Shown here in pieces: positions 6,793 through 15,823 of a stretch of 37,354 nucleotides of DNA (the first letter of the stretch is position 1; each line of letters starts with the position of its first letter). This DNA comes from Roseofilum halophilum BLCC-M91 (GTDB lineage Bacteria > Cyanobacteriota > Cyanobacteriia > Cyanobacteriales > Desertifilaceae). The notes under the pieces were generated by a model that was not told where the DNA came from, did no database searches, and was given only the letters and a program-made list of their open reading frames with translations. The stretch lies in contig NZ_JAQPOK010000120.1 in NCBI RefSeq assembly GCF_030068445.1, forward strand, positions 1-37,354, read 5' to 3'. Both the position numbers and the translations under genes were made by a program.

Positions 6793-7671
6793 ATGATCTG
6801 TTTTTATGTTCTATTGGTTACTAAAAATATTGAAGATTATACTCAAGTTGATCGATTCTTAAATCAGGCTCCCAGTTCAGTTACACGGGATCTAGAGTTT
6901 CAAGTTGACTATTGCGATCGCCTAGAAGCGGCGATCGCCCAACTCTCAGAAAAACACTTTGATGTCCTGTTAATCTCCCTCAATTCCCCAGATAGTCAAG
7001 CTATGGAAACCTTACAGAACTGTCAGGAACGGTTTCCCCACCTTGCCATTGTGGTATTTACAGAAAGCAGAGATGAAACCCTGCGGGTTCAATGTCTACA
7101 GGTAGGGGCACAGGGATATCTAGTCAAAGACCAAATCGATAGCAAGCTGTTAGTCTACTCCCTACGGTTGGCGATCGAGCAAAAACGCCAACTGCAAGTT
7201 TTACAGCAAAATCAATTAAAACGGCTACAAGAACAAGAAATTCTGAGTCTCAGACATATCGCTGATACGGTCAAAACCCAGATCACTGCCAAACTGTTTG
7301 GATTATCCTTATTACGAGAATCATCACCGGAAATTTTTCAAGAAATTGTGCAACAATATGCAGAGTTAATGGACTTGTCGATGGAACAAAGGATTTATAA
7401 AGTTGACTATAACATTTCTGAACAACTGCGAAACATGGGAGAACAGCTAGGGTTCCTCAAAGCTTCCCCTAGAGATGTGGTTGACATTCATACTCAAGTT
7501 TTGAAAGAAAAGACCCAAAACAGCAACCCCGTCAAAGCTCAAGCGTATGTCTCTGAAGGGCGATTAATGGTTTTAGAATTAATGGGTTACTTAGCCTCTT
7601 ACTATCGTAAATACTTTATTGGCTTAAGTAAACTCAACGTCACTAAAAACTACCAAAACTTCAAACCATAA
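6793..7671 (+). CDS. kaiA: Circadian clock protein KaiA, full length
   Basis: KaiA promotes KaiC autophosphorylation. The 292-residue protein has an N-terminal receiver-like domain (about 1-135) and a C-terminal four-helix KaiA domain (about 180-285) with DVVDIHTQVLKE and a YVSEGRLMVLELMGYL segment that match the KaiC-binding dimer domain. The receiver keeps VVFTES and GAQGYLVKD, but the phospho-acceptor position reads LLISLNSPDS, with Ser in place of Asp, so it should be a pseudo-receiver. The domain looks closer to an ordinary response-regulator receiver than that of Synechococcus KaiA. The stop codon overlaps the kaiB start by one base, so the genes are translationally coupled. Confidence 0.88.
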   Translation: MICFYVLLVTKNIEDYTQVDRFLNQAPSSVTRDLEFQVDYCDRLEAAIAQLSEKHFDVLLISLNSPDSQAMETLQNCQERFPHLAIVVFTESRDETLRVQCLQVGAQGYLVKDQIDSKLLVYSLRLAIEQKRQLQVLQQNQLKRLQEQEILSLRHIADTVKTQITAKLFGLSLLRESSPEIFQEIVQQYAELMDLSMEQRIYKVDYNISEQLRNMGEQLGFLKASPRDVVDIHTQVLKEKTQNSNPVKAQAYVSEGRLMVLELMGYLASYYRKYFIGLSKLNVTKNYQNFKP

Positions 7672-7973
7672 TGCACCACTATTTACTCAAGCTCTATATT
7701 ACCGGGAATACGCCTAAATCCCAACGAGCGATCGCCAATCTGATAGAAATTTGCAATACCCAACTTGAAGACCAATATGAACTGAAAATAATTGACGTTT
7801 TAGAAGAACCCGAACTGGCAGAAACGGAAAGAATCCTCGTCACTCCCACCCTGATTAAGCAACTCCCCCAACCCATTCAGAGGATTATCGGAGATCTATC
7901 CAATGCTGACACACTACTGTTGGGACTAGATTTGATTCCAGAGACGAGAGACAATGAAAGAAACGAATCCTGA
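7671..7973 (+). CDS. kaiB: Circadian clock protein KaiB
   Basis: KaiB is the fold-switching clock protein that binds the KaiC CI ring at night and sequesters KaiA. The 100-residue length is usual. The hallmark segments LKLYITGNTP (residues 6-15), KIIDVLEEPELAE, ILVTPTLIKQLP and RIIGDLS are all present. It sits between kaiA and kaiC; 57 bases separate its stop from the kaiC start at 8031, and that gap contains a dispersed hairpin repeat. Confidence 0.93.
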   Translation: MHHYLLKLYITGNTPKSQRAIANLIEICNTQLEDQYELKIIDVLEEPELAETERILVTPTLIKQLPQPIQRIIGDLSNADTLLLGLDLIPETRDNERNES

Positions 7974-8008
7974 GATTCTCATCCATATCCTTAACGATTA
8001 AACCACTG

Positions 8009-8029
8009 TTTCCGCTTCGCGGACATGAA
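8009..8029. repeat. Dispersed hairpin repeat at the kaiC start
   Basis: TTTCCGCTTCGCGGACATGAA is a copy of a hairpin repeat also seen at about 17652, 22717, 23179 and 32446. CCGC and GCGG pair across three bases. Its ATG (8025) is in frame with kaiC, and the GGAC just before that ATG lies in the stem, so the repeat overlaps the translation start region of kaiC. Confidence 0.6.
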
Positions 8030-8030
8030 G

Positions 8031-9566
8031 ATGACTGTAGACAACTATCCAGACTCAGAGGCAATTGAGAAGCTTGAAACCGGTATTCCCGGATTTGACT
8101 TTCTGTCCCAAGGGGGCTTACCTAAAGACCGGGCAACCCTAGTAGTGGGAACAGCAGGGAGTGCAAAAACCGTATTTGCCACCCAATTTCTGGCCGAAGG
8201 GATTAAACGGGGCGAAAACGGGATCTTTATTACGTTTGAAGAACCCCCAAAAGCCATCCGTAAGAATATGCGCGGGTTTGGTTGGAAAATTCGGCACTGG
8301 GAAGACAATCGTCAATGGGCCTTTGTTGATGCTTCTCCCCAACCCGGAGATAAACCCATTGTCAGTGGCGAATACGATCTCGGTGCATTGTTAGCCCGGA
8401 TCGAGTTCGCTATCCGTAAATACAATGCCAAACGAGTATCGATGGACTCTTTGGGAGCAATTTTTTCCCACTTGACGGATAATGCCCAAGTTCGTAATGA
8501 CTTGTTTAAGATTGCCTCTGTCTTGCGAGAGTTAGAAGTTACCTCGATTCTGACGGCCGAGCGCACGTCGGAATATGGGGAAATTAGTCGCTATGGTGTA
8601 GAAGAATTTGTGGCTGATAATGTGGTGATTTTACGCAATGTCCTCTCTGAAGAGAAGCGTCGCCGCACCATCGAGATCCTCAAATATCGAGGTACAGAAC
8701 ACCAGAATGGGGAATTTCCATTTACGATCATTCCCAGACAGGGCATTACGATTATACCTCTATCGGCGATCGAACTCGAACAACGCTCTTCTAATATTCG
8801 TATTAGTTCAGGGAGCTTAGAACTCGATCGCATGTGTGGAGGTGGGTTCTTCCGGGATTCAATTCTCCTCGTCTCTGGAGCCACCGGAACCGGTAAAACC
8901 TTAATGGTGACGGAATTTATGGTCGGTGGCTTTAAAAATAACGAGCGCTGTCTACTGTTTGCCTTTGAAGAGAGTCGCGAACAACTCTATCGCAACGCGA
9001 TCGGATGGGGGGTAGACTTCCAGAAAATGGAGAAAGAAGGTCTTCTCAGGGTGGTCTGTCGCTATCCAGAAACTACCGGTTTAGATAGTCATCTGATTCA
9101 GATGAAAGAAATCATTGAAGACTTTCAACCCAATCGTGTGGCGGTTGATAGTCTTTCTGCCCTAGAGCGGGTCTCGAACTTAAAAGGATTTCGGGAATTT
9201 ATTATTGGATTGACTTCTTTTATTAAACAACAAGAGGTAGCAGGATTATTTACTTCTACGACACCTACCTTGGTTGGCGGAACATCGATTACTGAAGCCC
9301 ATATTTCTACCATTACCGATTCGATTATTTTACTCAGATATGTGGAAATGTATGGAGAAATGCGGCGCGGACTCACAGTATTAAAAATGCGGGGTTCTAT
9401 GCATGATAAAGATATCCGTGAGTTTGCCATTGATGCAGATGGAATGCATCTTGGTAAACCTTTCCGCAATGTGACCGGTATTTTAGCCGGAAATCCCATG
9501 TATATGGCCCAAAGTGAGGTCGATCGCCTCACGGGTTTATTTGATGAAGGTGTTGATTTTAGCTAA
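8031..9566 (+). CDS. kaiC: Circadian clock protein KaiC
   Basis: KaiC is the hexameric double-RecA ATPase and autokinase at the core of the clock. With this start it is 511 residues. The CI Walker A is GTAGSAKT with the glutamate pair in TFEEPP. The CII Walker A is GATGTGKT with FAFEES. The phosphorylation sites Ser426-Thr427 lie in HISTITD, with the preceding Thr also kept. The C-terminal tail (GILAGNP ... EVDRLTGLFDEG) is long enough to include a KaiA-binding loop, in line with the presence of kaiA. An in-frame ATG at 8025 lies inside a repeat; ATG 8031 is preferred because it keeps the usual short N terminus, but both are possible. Confidence 0.95.
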   Translation: MTVDNYPDSEAIEKLETGIPGFDFLSQGGLPKDRATLVVGTAGSAKTVFATQFLAEGIKRGENGIFITFEEPPKAIRKNMRGFGWKIRHWEDNRQWAFVDASPQPGDKPIVSGEYDLGALLARIEFAIRKYNAKRVSMDSLGAIFSHLTDNAQVRNDLFKIASVLRELEVTSILTAERTSEYGEISRYGVEEFVADNVVILRNVLSEEKRRRTIEILKYRGTEHQNGEFPFTIIPRQGITIIPLSAIELEQRSSNIRISSGSLELDRMCGGGFFRDSILLVSGATGTGKTLMVTEFMVGGFKNNERCLLFAFEESREQLYRNAIGWGVDFQKMEKEGLLRVVCRYPETTGLDSHLIQMKEIIEDFQPNRVAVDSLSALERVSNLKGFREFIIGLTSFIKQQEVAGLFTSTTPTLVGGTSITEAHISTITDSIILLRYVEMYGEMRRGLTVLKMRGSMHDKDIREFAIDADGMHLGKPFRNVTGILAGNPMYMAQSEVDRLTGLFDEGVDFS

Positions 9567-9589
9567 ACACTTACAGGAGGATGATAGCG

Positions 9590-10084
9590 ATGACTTCTTT
9601 CGATCAATCAGAACAAGACCGTCAGCTTGAACAGGAGGCTCGTGCGGGACGCGAGTTTTCCTTGGCCGAACTCATCTCTCGAGAGGGGGGAGATTTCTTG
9701 AAAGGGGAATCCCCCATTCCTAAACTCGCCCAATCTAGGACTGAAATCAACCGATTTATTGTGAATCACTTACCTGATTCATCCGGTTGTTTACAATCGG
9801 TTTTACAAACCTGGGTCAGCCTCGATGAAGCGAAAGTCAGTCAACATTTAGACGAACCCTTACGCGCCCTTGAGGAAATGATTACCTCCATTTTAGACAA
9901 TCAACAGTTACTGTATGAATTGGTCAAGCAAGTGGATTTTCGCTGGGGTCAACTGTATCAAGAAAAACCTTATTTTCAACGACCGGGCCAAACTCCTCAC
10001 CCAGAGGATGAATATACCCATGAATCGGTCTATCAAACCCTGAGTGAGTTCCTGGACTGTGTGAAGTTAGGGAATAGGCCATAG
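9590..10084 (+). CDS. Hypothetical protein downstream of kaiC
   Basis: This 164-residue acidic soluble protein belongs to no family I recognise. It is Gln/Glu-rich, largely helical by composition, and has no signal peptide or membrane helix. The strong CAGGAGG at 9573-9579 is too close to the upstream ATG at 9581 but sits about 10 bases from ATG 9590, which decides the start. It lies 23 bases after kaiC on the same strand and is probably the fourth gene of the kai operon, so a link to clock input or output is a fair but unproven inference. Confidence 0.75.
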   Translation: MTSFDQSEQDRQLEQEARAGREFSLAELISREGGDFLKGESPIPKLAQSRTEINRFIVNHLPDSSGCLQSVLQTWVSLDEAKVSQHLDEPLRALEEMITSILDNQQLLYELVKQVDFRWGQLYQEKPYFQRPGQTPHPEDEYTHESVYQTLSEFLDCVKLGNRP

Positions 10085-10201
10085 GCACTCTTGTAATAGG
10101 GAAAGATTAAACTTTCTTTGTTTCTCTGGACAAATTGCCCCTAGACTTGCGATTATGCAAGTGCGATCGGCGATCTATTTTGGTGGTGAGGAGAGAGAGC
10201 T

Positions 10202-10900
10202 ATGGCAACAATTACGGGAACCCCTTTCAATGATTTTCTGGGTGGAACGCCCTTTTCTGATCTGATTTTAGGCCTGGAGGGTAATGATAGTCTCTATGGG
10301 GTCGATGATAACGATCAAATCTATGGTAACCAAGGGGTAGACCTGATTTCAGGCAACCGAGGCGATGATGTGGTTTTTGGGGGACAAGGGAATGATGTGA
10401 TCTTTGGAGGACAAAATAACGATCGCATTTTTGGTAACCGAGGGGACGATCAGATCAATGGAAACCGAGATGAAGATATTATCTATGGGGGCCAGGGCAA
10501 TGATATTCTCCGAGGAGGTCAAGGAAATGACCAATTATGGGGGGATTTTGGGGATGATATTCTCTATGGTGATAATGGCAGCGATACGGTAACGGGTGGG
10601 GCAGGCAATGATATTTTCGTCATTGGTGCGTCTGCTGCACCGAATGCTCGCACCACGGGAGGCCCTCGCATGGAAGATGCGGATGTGTTTACGGATTTCC
10701 AGTTGGGAGAAGATGTTATTGGTTTAACGAATCGTTTGCGGTTTGAGGATTTGGAAATTTTGTCGGGAATGGACAATCAAACGATTATTAAGGATATGCA
10801 AACGGGGGATTTTCTGGCGATTGTGGAGGGGGTTAATTCGACCGAGTTGACGGCGGCGAATTTCCGGACTGTACCAGGACAGTTTACGATTTGGGTTTAG
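10202..10900 (+). CDS. RTX (hemolysin-type) calcium-binding repeat protein
   Basis: The 232-residue protein is built from about 12 nonapeptide repeats of the form GG.GND.I.G (residues 10-135), each expected to bind calcium in a parallel beta-roll. A non-repeat C-terminal domain (about 140-232) with DVFTDFQLGEDVIGL follows, typical of cyanobacterial RTX proteins. RTX proteins are usually exported by type I secretion with an uncleaved C-terminal signal; no secretion genes are in this window. No catalytic domain is visible, so a surface or structural role is likely. GAGGAGAG lies just before the start. Confidence 0.88.
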   Translation: MATITGTPFNDFLGGTPFSDLILGLEGNDSLYGVDDNDQIYGNQGVDLISGNRGDDVVFGGQGNDVIFGGQNNDRIFGNRGDDQINGNRDEDIIYGGQGNDILRGGQGNDQLWGDFGDDILYGDNGSDTVTGGAGNDIFVIGASAAPNARTTGGPRMEDADVFTDFQLGEDVIGLTNRLRFEDLEILSGMDNQTIIKDMQTGDFLAIVEGVNSTELTAANFRTVPGQFTIWV

Positions 10901-10999
10901 GGGTAGCGATCGCCTTTCCATCAGCAGACGGTAATCCGTATAGAATATTTTCAATACCATTGATTACCATAAATATAGAAATTGTTACTGGAGAAGAGA

Positions 11000-11335
11000 A
11001 TGTACGATCCAGATAAGCGCAAGTTACTTTCGGCCTTATGTCAAGGCTCTATTTTCTTTAGTCTATTGTGGATTTCGGTGGGAGTGCCGATCGCCATTTC
11101 TGTCATCTCTGACGATCCCGTGGTCAAGGAGAATGCCAAAGAATCCCTCAATTTCCACTTTAATGTCTGGCTATACGAAATCATTTTTGGCGTATTAACC
11201 CTGGTTTTAATTGGTTGGCCCCTGTTGGCACTGTTGCAACTGATGAGCGTGATCTTACCGGTTTTGGCGATCGCCCATTGCCTCAGTCAACCGGAAACCT
11301 CCTATCGCTATCCCTTTATCTTTCGCCTCCTCTAG
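11000..11335 (+). CDS. Small membrane protein, DUF4870 family
   Basis: This 111-residue protein has the DUF4870 (Tic20-like) pattern. MYDPDKRKLLSALCQGS is followed by a first membrane helix, the conserved ENAKESLNFHFNVW segment, then two further hydrophobic helices and a short tail. The function is unknown. ATG 11000 is preferred over the TTG at 10982 because GGAGAAG lies just before it. Its stop is one base from the end of the convergent gene at 11337. Confidence 0.8.
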   Translation: MYDPDKRKLLSALCQGSIFFSLLWISVGVPIAISVISDDPVVKENAKESLNFHFNVWLYEIIFGVLTLVLIGWPLLALLQLMSVILPVLAIAHCLSQPETSYRYPFIFRLL

Positions 11336-11336
11336 G

Positions 11337-11783
11337 CTAACTCAAATAGGCCATCACCCCACCCACAATTAAGCCAAAAATAGAGGTGATGGCTAAAATA
11401 AAAAAGGCTTGCCACTCATTAAACCCCAAGGTTTGTAAGTCGAGGCGAGCCAACGCCCCCGAACACAGCAAAACAAACCCCCGATAGAACACATGAATGC
11501 GGGATAAAATTAACACTGAGAAAAATCCCAGGGTAACCACCCCTAACAACAACCCTACATCGCTTTGAAATCCCTTCACCATCCCCTCCTTCAGTTCCCG
11601 CAATGGAGCCGTGAGCAAGGCGGTAAAACTCAGGGCTAAGAGGGTGGCCAGAATCCAAAGACGAACCTCCGCCGAGAACGACGGAGGTTGTTCTGACCAA
11701 TTCAGAGGCGGGAGCGCCGCCGCAAAACTGGTATAAGAGATCAGTAGAATGGCTAGGGAAGGCCAGGGCAGTTTCTCAATCAT
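11337..11783 (-). CDS. Hypothetical four-helix membrane protein
   Basis: The 148-residue protein has about four hydrophobic segments, near residues 8-26, 41-60, 76-95 and 122-146. It carries few polar motifs and I do not recognise the family. It lies 48 bases downstream of the DEAD-box helicase on the same strand, so it may be read through from that transcript. Confidence 0.65.
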   Translation of the reverse strand: MIEKLPWPSLAILLISYTSFAAALPPLNWSEQPPSFSAEVRLWILATLLALSFTALLTAPLRELKEGMVKGFQSDVGLLLGVVTLGFFSVLILSRIHVFYRGFVLLCSGALARLDLQTLGFNEWQAFFILAITSIFGLIVGGVMAYLS

Positions 11784-11831
11784 TTTTAACCAAGACCTCC
11801 CAGTTTATACTGTGACTATTGAACCGCAGGT

Positions 11832-13268
11832 TTAGGATTTTTCACTGGCTCCAACACGGTCTTTGCGCTTGTCCCGCATGGAAGAGGCATTTCTATTGCG
11901 TTTAGCCAATTTAGGCTTAGGAGTGGTGTATTTCACATCATCTTCCGTGGCATCATAGTCCGTTTCTGCCCAAGCTGGACGGGTACTATCATAGGCCATT
12001 TGCAAAGCCGCCGCCGCGATCGCATGGGGTTCATAGCCCTCTTCACTCAACTTCGCTACTAAAGGCAAGAATGAAGCCATCCTCTCCCCAGTCACCGCAT
12101 CACTCACTTGTCCTTGCAGCCGGTCAATATGGCAAGCTTCAATCTGAGCGCGAGTGGGAATCCGATTCACCGTTAACCGTTGACGCACATAGCGTTCAAT
12201 TTGGCTCAGTTTACGGCGCTCAAAGGATTGTACCAAACAAATCGCCTTGCCATCCTTACCCGCGCGTCCCGTCCGACCAATCCGGTGGACATAATTTTCC
12301 AGGTTATCGGGTAAATCGTAGTTAATCACATGGGAGAGGTCATCCACATGCAACCCTCGCGCTGCAATATCGGTCGCCACCACCCAGCGTACCTGACGAT
12401 GGCGGAAGCGAGACATTAAGCGCTCCCGTTGGGATTGGCTCAAATCTCCATGATACTCATCCACGCTATAGCCAGCCGATTGCAGTTGACTGGTTAACTC
12501 AGCCGCTTGGCGACGGGTACGCACAAAGATAATCGCTGAATCCGGGCTTTCCATTTCCAGAATCGGTTGCAGCGCCCGTTGTTTCGTCCATCCGCGCGGA
12601 ATCATATAAGCAATTTGCTCGATATGAACCGGAGCTGCTTTGGTGCGCTCTACGGTGACGGTAACGGGAGATTTGAGGAACCGTTCGACTAAAGAGCGGA
12701 TTGAAGGGGGCATGGTGGCGGAGAAACAAGCGGTTTGTCGCTCTGTGGGCACTTGGGATAGGATTTTCTCCACATCTTGAATAAAGCCCATATTCAGCAT
12801 TTCGTCGGCTTCATCTAAGACGACCCAAGAAAGGTCTTGAAGGGTTAACTCTTGGCGATCGAGCAGATCGATCACCCGTCCTGGGGTTCCCACCACAATA
12901 TGCACCCCATTTCTGAGCCGTTGGATCTGGCGCTCAATGGACTGACCACCATAAATAGCACTCACCCGAATCCGTTTATCTCCGGTTAAATCACGAATGG
13001 CTTTGCGGACTTGTTCAGCTAATTCCCGCGTTGGGGTCAGAATCAGGGCTTGGGGGTTGTGCTGCTCCATATTGAGCCGCTCTAAAATGGGTAGAGCAAA
13101 GGTTGCGGTTTTACCGGTTCCAGTTTGCGCTTGGCCAACCACATCTCGATCCTGAAGTAAATGGGGAATGGCTTTGATTTGAATTTCTGTGGGTTCAACA
13201 AACCCAATGCTTTCTAAATATTCGGCACGGTTTTCAGAAATTCCGAGTTCTTGAAATGAAACAGTCAT
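11832..13268 (-). CDS. DEAD-box ATP-dependent RNA helicase
   Basis: This 478-residue helicase unwinds RNA duplexes. It carries the Q motif (FVEPTEIQ), Walker A AQTGTGKT (47-54), PTRELAEQ, TPGR, DEAD (about 153), SAT, and the C-terminal motifs IIFVRTRRQA, VATDIAARGLHVD and HRIGRTGRAGKDG. The C terminus is basic (KPKLAKRNRNASSMRDKRKD). It resembles the DeaD/CsdA and CrhR group that acts in cold and redox stress in cyanobacteria. The 87 bases between it and rimO contain no obvious terminator. Confidence 0.93.
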   Translation of the reverse strand: MTVSFQELGISENRAEYLESIGFVEPTEIQIKAIPHLLQDRDVVGQAQTGTGKTATFALPILERLNMEQHNPQALILTPTRELAEQVRKAIRDLTGDKRIRVSAIYGGQSIERQIQRLRNGVHIVVGTPGRVIDLLDRQELTLQDLSWVVLDEADEMLNMGFIQDVEKILSQVPTERQTACFSATMPPSIRSLVERFLKSPVTVTVERTKAAPVHIEQIAYMIPRGWTKQRALQPILEMESPDSAIIFVRTRRQAAELTSQLQSAGYSVDEYHGDLSQSQRERLMSRFRHRQVRWVVATDIAARGLHVDDLSHVINYDLPDNLENYVHRIGRTGRAGKDGKAICLVQSFERRKLSQIERYVRQRLTVNRIPTRAQIEACHIDRLQGQVSDAVTGERMASFLPLVAKLSEEGYEPHAIAAAALQMAYDSTRPAWAETDYDATEDDVKYTTPKPKLAKRNRNASSMRDKRKDRVGASEKS

Positions 13269-13355
13269 TAATACTCCTTAGTATGAATGGAAATTTTAAG
13301 TCCGATGTCAGCGTGAGTTAACGCTCTAGGGAAGGCAACCCGTCAAAGTATTACC

Positions 13356-14678
13356 CTAAACTTGATCGCCATAGAGGTCATAAGCATCCGCATCTGTAAT
13401 TTTGACGGAAATGAGTTTTCCTAGGGGTTCCGAGTTTTCTTGAGGTCTGATATACACCACACCATCAACTTCTGGGGCAAATCGGGCAGAGCGACCGATT
13501 AAATCTTGGGTGTCTGGGAAACTTCCTTCCACCAGCACCTGGACAGTTTTGCCAATTTCAGCCTGATTTCGGCTTAGGGAAATGGGCTGTTGTCGCTCCA
13601 TCAGTTGATTGCGTCGCTGTTCTTTGACCGGTTCCGGAACCGGGTTTTCAAAGCCAGAAGCGGGAGCTTCTTCTTCGGGAGAGAAGGCAAATACCCCTAC
13701 ATGATCGAATTGATGACGTTCTACAAAGTCACACAAGTGATCGAAGTGGGTTTGGGTTTCACCGGGAAACCCGACAATAAAGGTTGTTCGGAAGACTCCA
13801 TTGGGAATCGCTTGTTTCAGGTTCTCGATGATTCGATCGTTGACCTGACCTTGCCAAGGGCGATTCATGGCCCGAAGAATATCTGGATGGGAGTGTTGCA
13901 GAGGTAAATCGAGATAGGGCAGGATATTTGGGGTTTCTTGGATGGCAGCAATTACCTCTGGGGTAAAGCCAGTGGGATAGGTATAGTGCATCCGAATCCA
14001 AGGAATATCTACCTGCCCAAGCGCTCTGAGTAATTGAGCCAGTTCTGGCTTTCCATAGAGGTCAGCTCCATAATTGGTGGTAATTTGGGAGATCAAGACG
14101 AGTTCTTGAACTCCTTCATCTGCTAACCTTTGGGCTTCAGCAACGATGGATTCGATGGGGCGCGATCGCTGCTTTCCACGCAGGTGGGGAATAATGCAAA
14201 ACGCGCATTTATAATCGCATCCTTCGGCAATTCTCAGATAAGCAACCCCCTCTGTGGTTGTCCGATAACGGGGGGTTTGGTGATCGGCGATGTAGGTCGG
14301 GTTGCTGGAAACGGCGATCGGGCGATCGCCTTCTTGTACCCGTTCCATCACCTGGACGATGTTCTGATAATCTCCTGTTCCTACCACCGCTACCGCTTCC
14401 GGTAGGGCATCTAGGAGGTCTTGTTGATAGTGCTGGGCCATACAGCCCGTTATCACGATTTTTTTATCAGCCTCTGCTAGTTCGACGAGGGTTTGAACCG
14501 ATTCTTGTCGAGACTGTTGGATAAAACTACAGGTGTTAACAATGACATAATCGGCTAACTCTTCGTTTGAATCAACGCCGTAGCCTGCTTCAACGAGCAA
14601 ACCAAGCATATGTTCGGTGTCGATTCGGTTTTTTTCACAGCCCAAGTGGGCGATCGCAATGGTTGGCTTATTGCCCAT
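13356..14678 (-). CDS. rimO: Ribosomal protein S12 methylthiotransferase RimO
   Basis: RimO adds a methylthio group to an Asp of ribosomal protein S12. The 440-residue protein has the N-terminal MTTase domain with cluster-binding Cys14, Cys50 and Cys79 ([18 protein letters not shown]). The radical-SAM domain has CDYKCAFC (Cys154, 158, 161), and a C-terminal TRAM domain ends with [15 protein letters not shown] and RAMNRPWQG separate it from MiaB. The frame could open at a TTG 12 bases upstream, but ATG 14678 gives the family's usual MGNKPT start. Confidence 0.95.
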   Translation of the reverse strand: MGNKPTIAIAHLGCEKNRIDTEHMLGLLVEAGYGVDSNEELADYVIVNTCSFIQQSRQESVQTLVELAEADKKIVITGCMAQHYQQDLLDALPEAVAVVGTGDYQNIVQVMERVQEGDRPIAVSSNPTYIADHQTPRYRTTTEGVAYLRIAEGCDYKCAFCIIPHLRGKQRSRPIESIVAEAQRLADEGVQELVLISQITTNYGADLYGKPELAQLLRALGQVDIPWIRMHYTYPTGFTPEVIAAIQETPNILPYLDLPLQHSHPDILRAMNRPWQGQVNDRIIENLKQAIPNGVFRTTFIVGFPGETQTHFDHLCDFVERHQFDHVGVFAFSPEEEAPASGFENPVPEPVKEQRRNQLMERQQPISLSRNQAEIGKTVQVLVEGSFPDTQDLIGRSARFAPEVDGVVYIRPQENSEPLGKLISVKITDADAYDLYGDQV

Positions 14679-15065
14679 GGAGTTCTTCAATCAGTGGATC
14701 GCAGGATGTCGATGAGCTTTACAAAGCTGAAATCGCTTTGCTGCCCTCTCTAACCAGTTGATAATGCACCGCTTTCGTGCCGTTCGATCCACTCAATAGG
14801 TAGTCCTCGGCAATTCACGGTGACTTTAACGATTATCCTAACGCAAATTTGAAGTTTTGCAACATTCCTACACATTTTTCTCCGATCTCGGTGGCTCTTT
14901 CTCCTCAATTTCATGGCTTCGGACTGCCCACCAGCCGATAAAATTAACGTAGGATAGAACGATTAGGACTCGGAGCAGCTCTAGCCCAATCCAGCCCATC
15001 CGCAGTCTACTCCATCCTGTCCTTCCCACCCCTGGGTCTACCTCTCACCCCTTCTGTTAAGCTTA
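14679..15065. other. Divergent intergenic region between rimO and a Crp-like regulator
   Basis: No gene is seen in these 387 bases. GTGGATCG near 14693 and CGATCCAC near 14789 form a widely spaced inverted repeat. A weak -10-like TAGGAT lies near 14952. The region must hold the promoters of both flanking genes, but no strong consensus promoter stands out. Confidence 0.5.
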
Positions 15066-15767
15066 ATGCCAACACCTTTCATGTTGACTACTGAAGAATT
15101 TAGTGAACGATTTCCCCTATTCAATACCGCCAACCCGGAGACCCTCGATCGCCTATTGTCTATCGCCCAAGAACATGAATATCCAGCTCAACGCGCGGTG
15201 TTAATGGAAGACGCTTGGGGAAATGCGGTGTTTTTTATTGTATCCGGTTGGGTCAAAGTCCGCCGTCTGTCCGATCAGAATGATATGACGATCGCCGTTC
15301 TCGGCCCGGGTAACTTTTTTGGCGAAATGGCGATTTTAGATGAATCTCCGCGATCGACTGATGTCATTGCCCTCTCCCCCGTCACTCTAGTGAGCGTCTC
15401 TGCCCAGCGCTTTATTCAAGCTCTGTTTAATGATTCCCAGCTCCATCATCGCATGTTGCAATTGATGGTTCGCCGTCTGCGCCAAAATAATGTCCGCTTT
15501 CAACTGCGAAATCAGCCTCCAGCCGTTAAACTGGCTAATACTCTGGTTCGGTTAGCCGAAGACTATGGCATTGATGCTCAACAAGGAGTGGTCATTTTCA
15601 ATGTTGGCTTTCAAGATTTAGCGGATGTCTCTGATATTGGCTTAGAAGAAACTCGGAAAATTATGGAAAAGTTGCAAGAAAAAAAATGGATCTCGATCGA
15701 TCTCGACGAACATCGCTTGTTTTTAATTAACAAAAAACAACTCAAGCATTTAGCGGGAATGGGTTAA
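15066..15767 (+). CDS. Crp/Fnr-family transcriptional regulator
   Basis: The 233-residue protein has an N-terminal cyclic-nucleotide-binding beta-barrel (about 20-130). Its phosphate-binding cassette reads FFGEMAILDESPRST and keeps the Glu and Arg needed to bind cAMP or cGMP. A dimer helix follows, and then a winged helix-turn-helix (about 165-220) with DLADVSDIGLEETRKIMEKL. It is not NtcA, because the NtcA recognition helix is absent. Target genes cannot be told from the sequence. An in-frame ATG at 15081 is an alternative start. Confidence 0.85.
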   Translation: MPTPFMLTTEEFSERFPLFNTANPETLDRLLSIAQEHEYPAQRAVLMEDAWGNAVFFIVSGWVKVRRLSDQNDMTIAVLGPGNFFGEMAILDESPRSTDVIALSPVTLVSVSAQRFIQALFNDSQLHHRMLQLMVRRLRQNNVRFQLRNQPPAVKLANTLVRLAEDYGIDAQQGVVIFNVGFQDLADVSDIGLEETRKIMEKLQEKKWISIDLDEHRLFLINKKQLKHLAGMG

Positions 15768-15823
15768 TCTAGATCCTCCCCACTTGCCCGATTGATGTCT
15801 CTTCTTATCTGCTCTTAACGATC

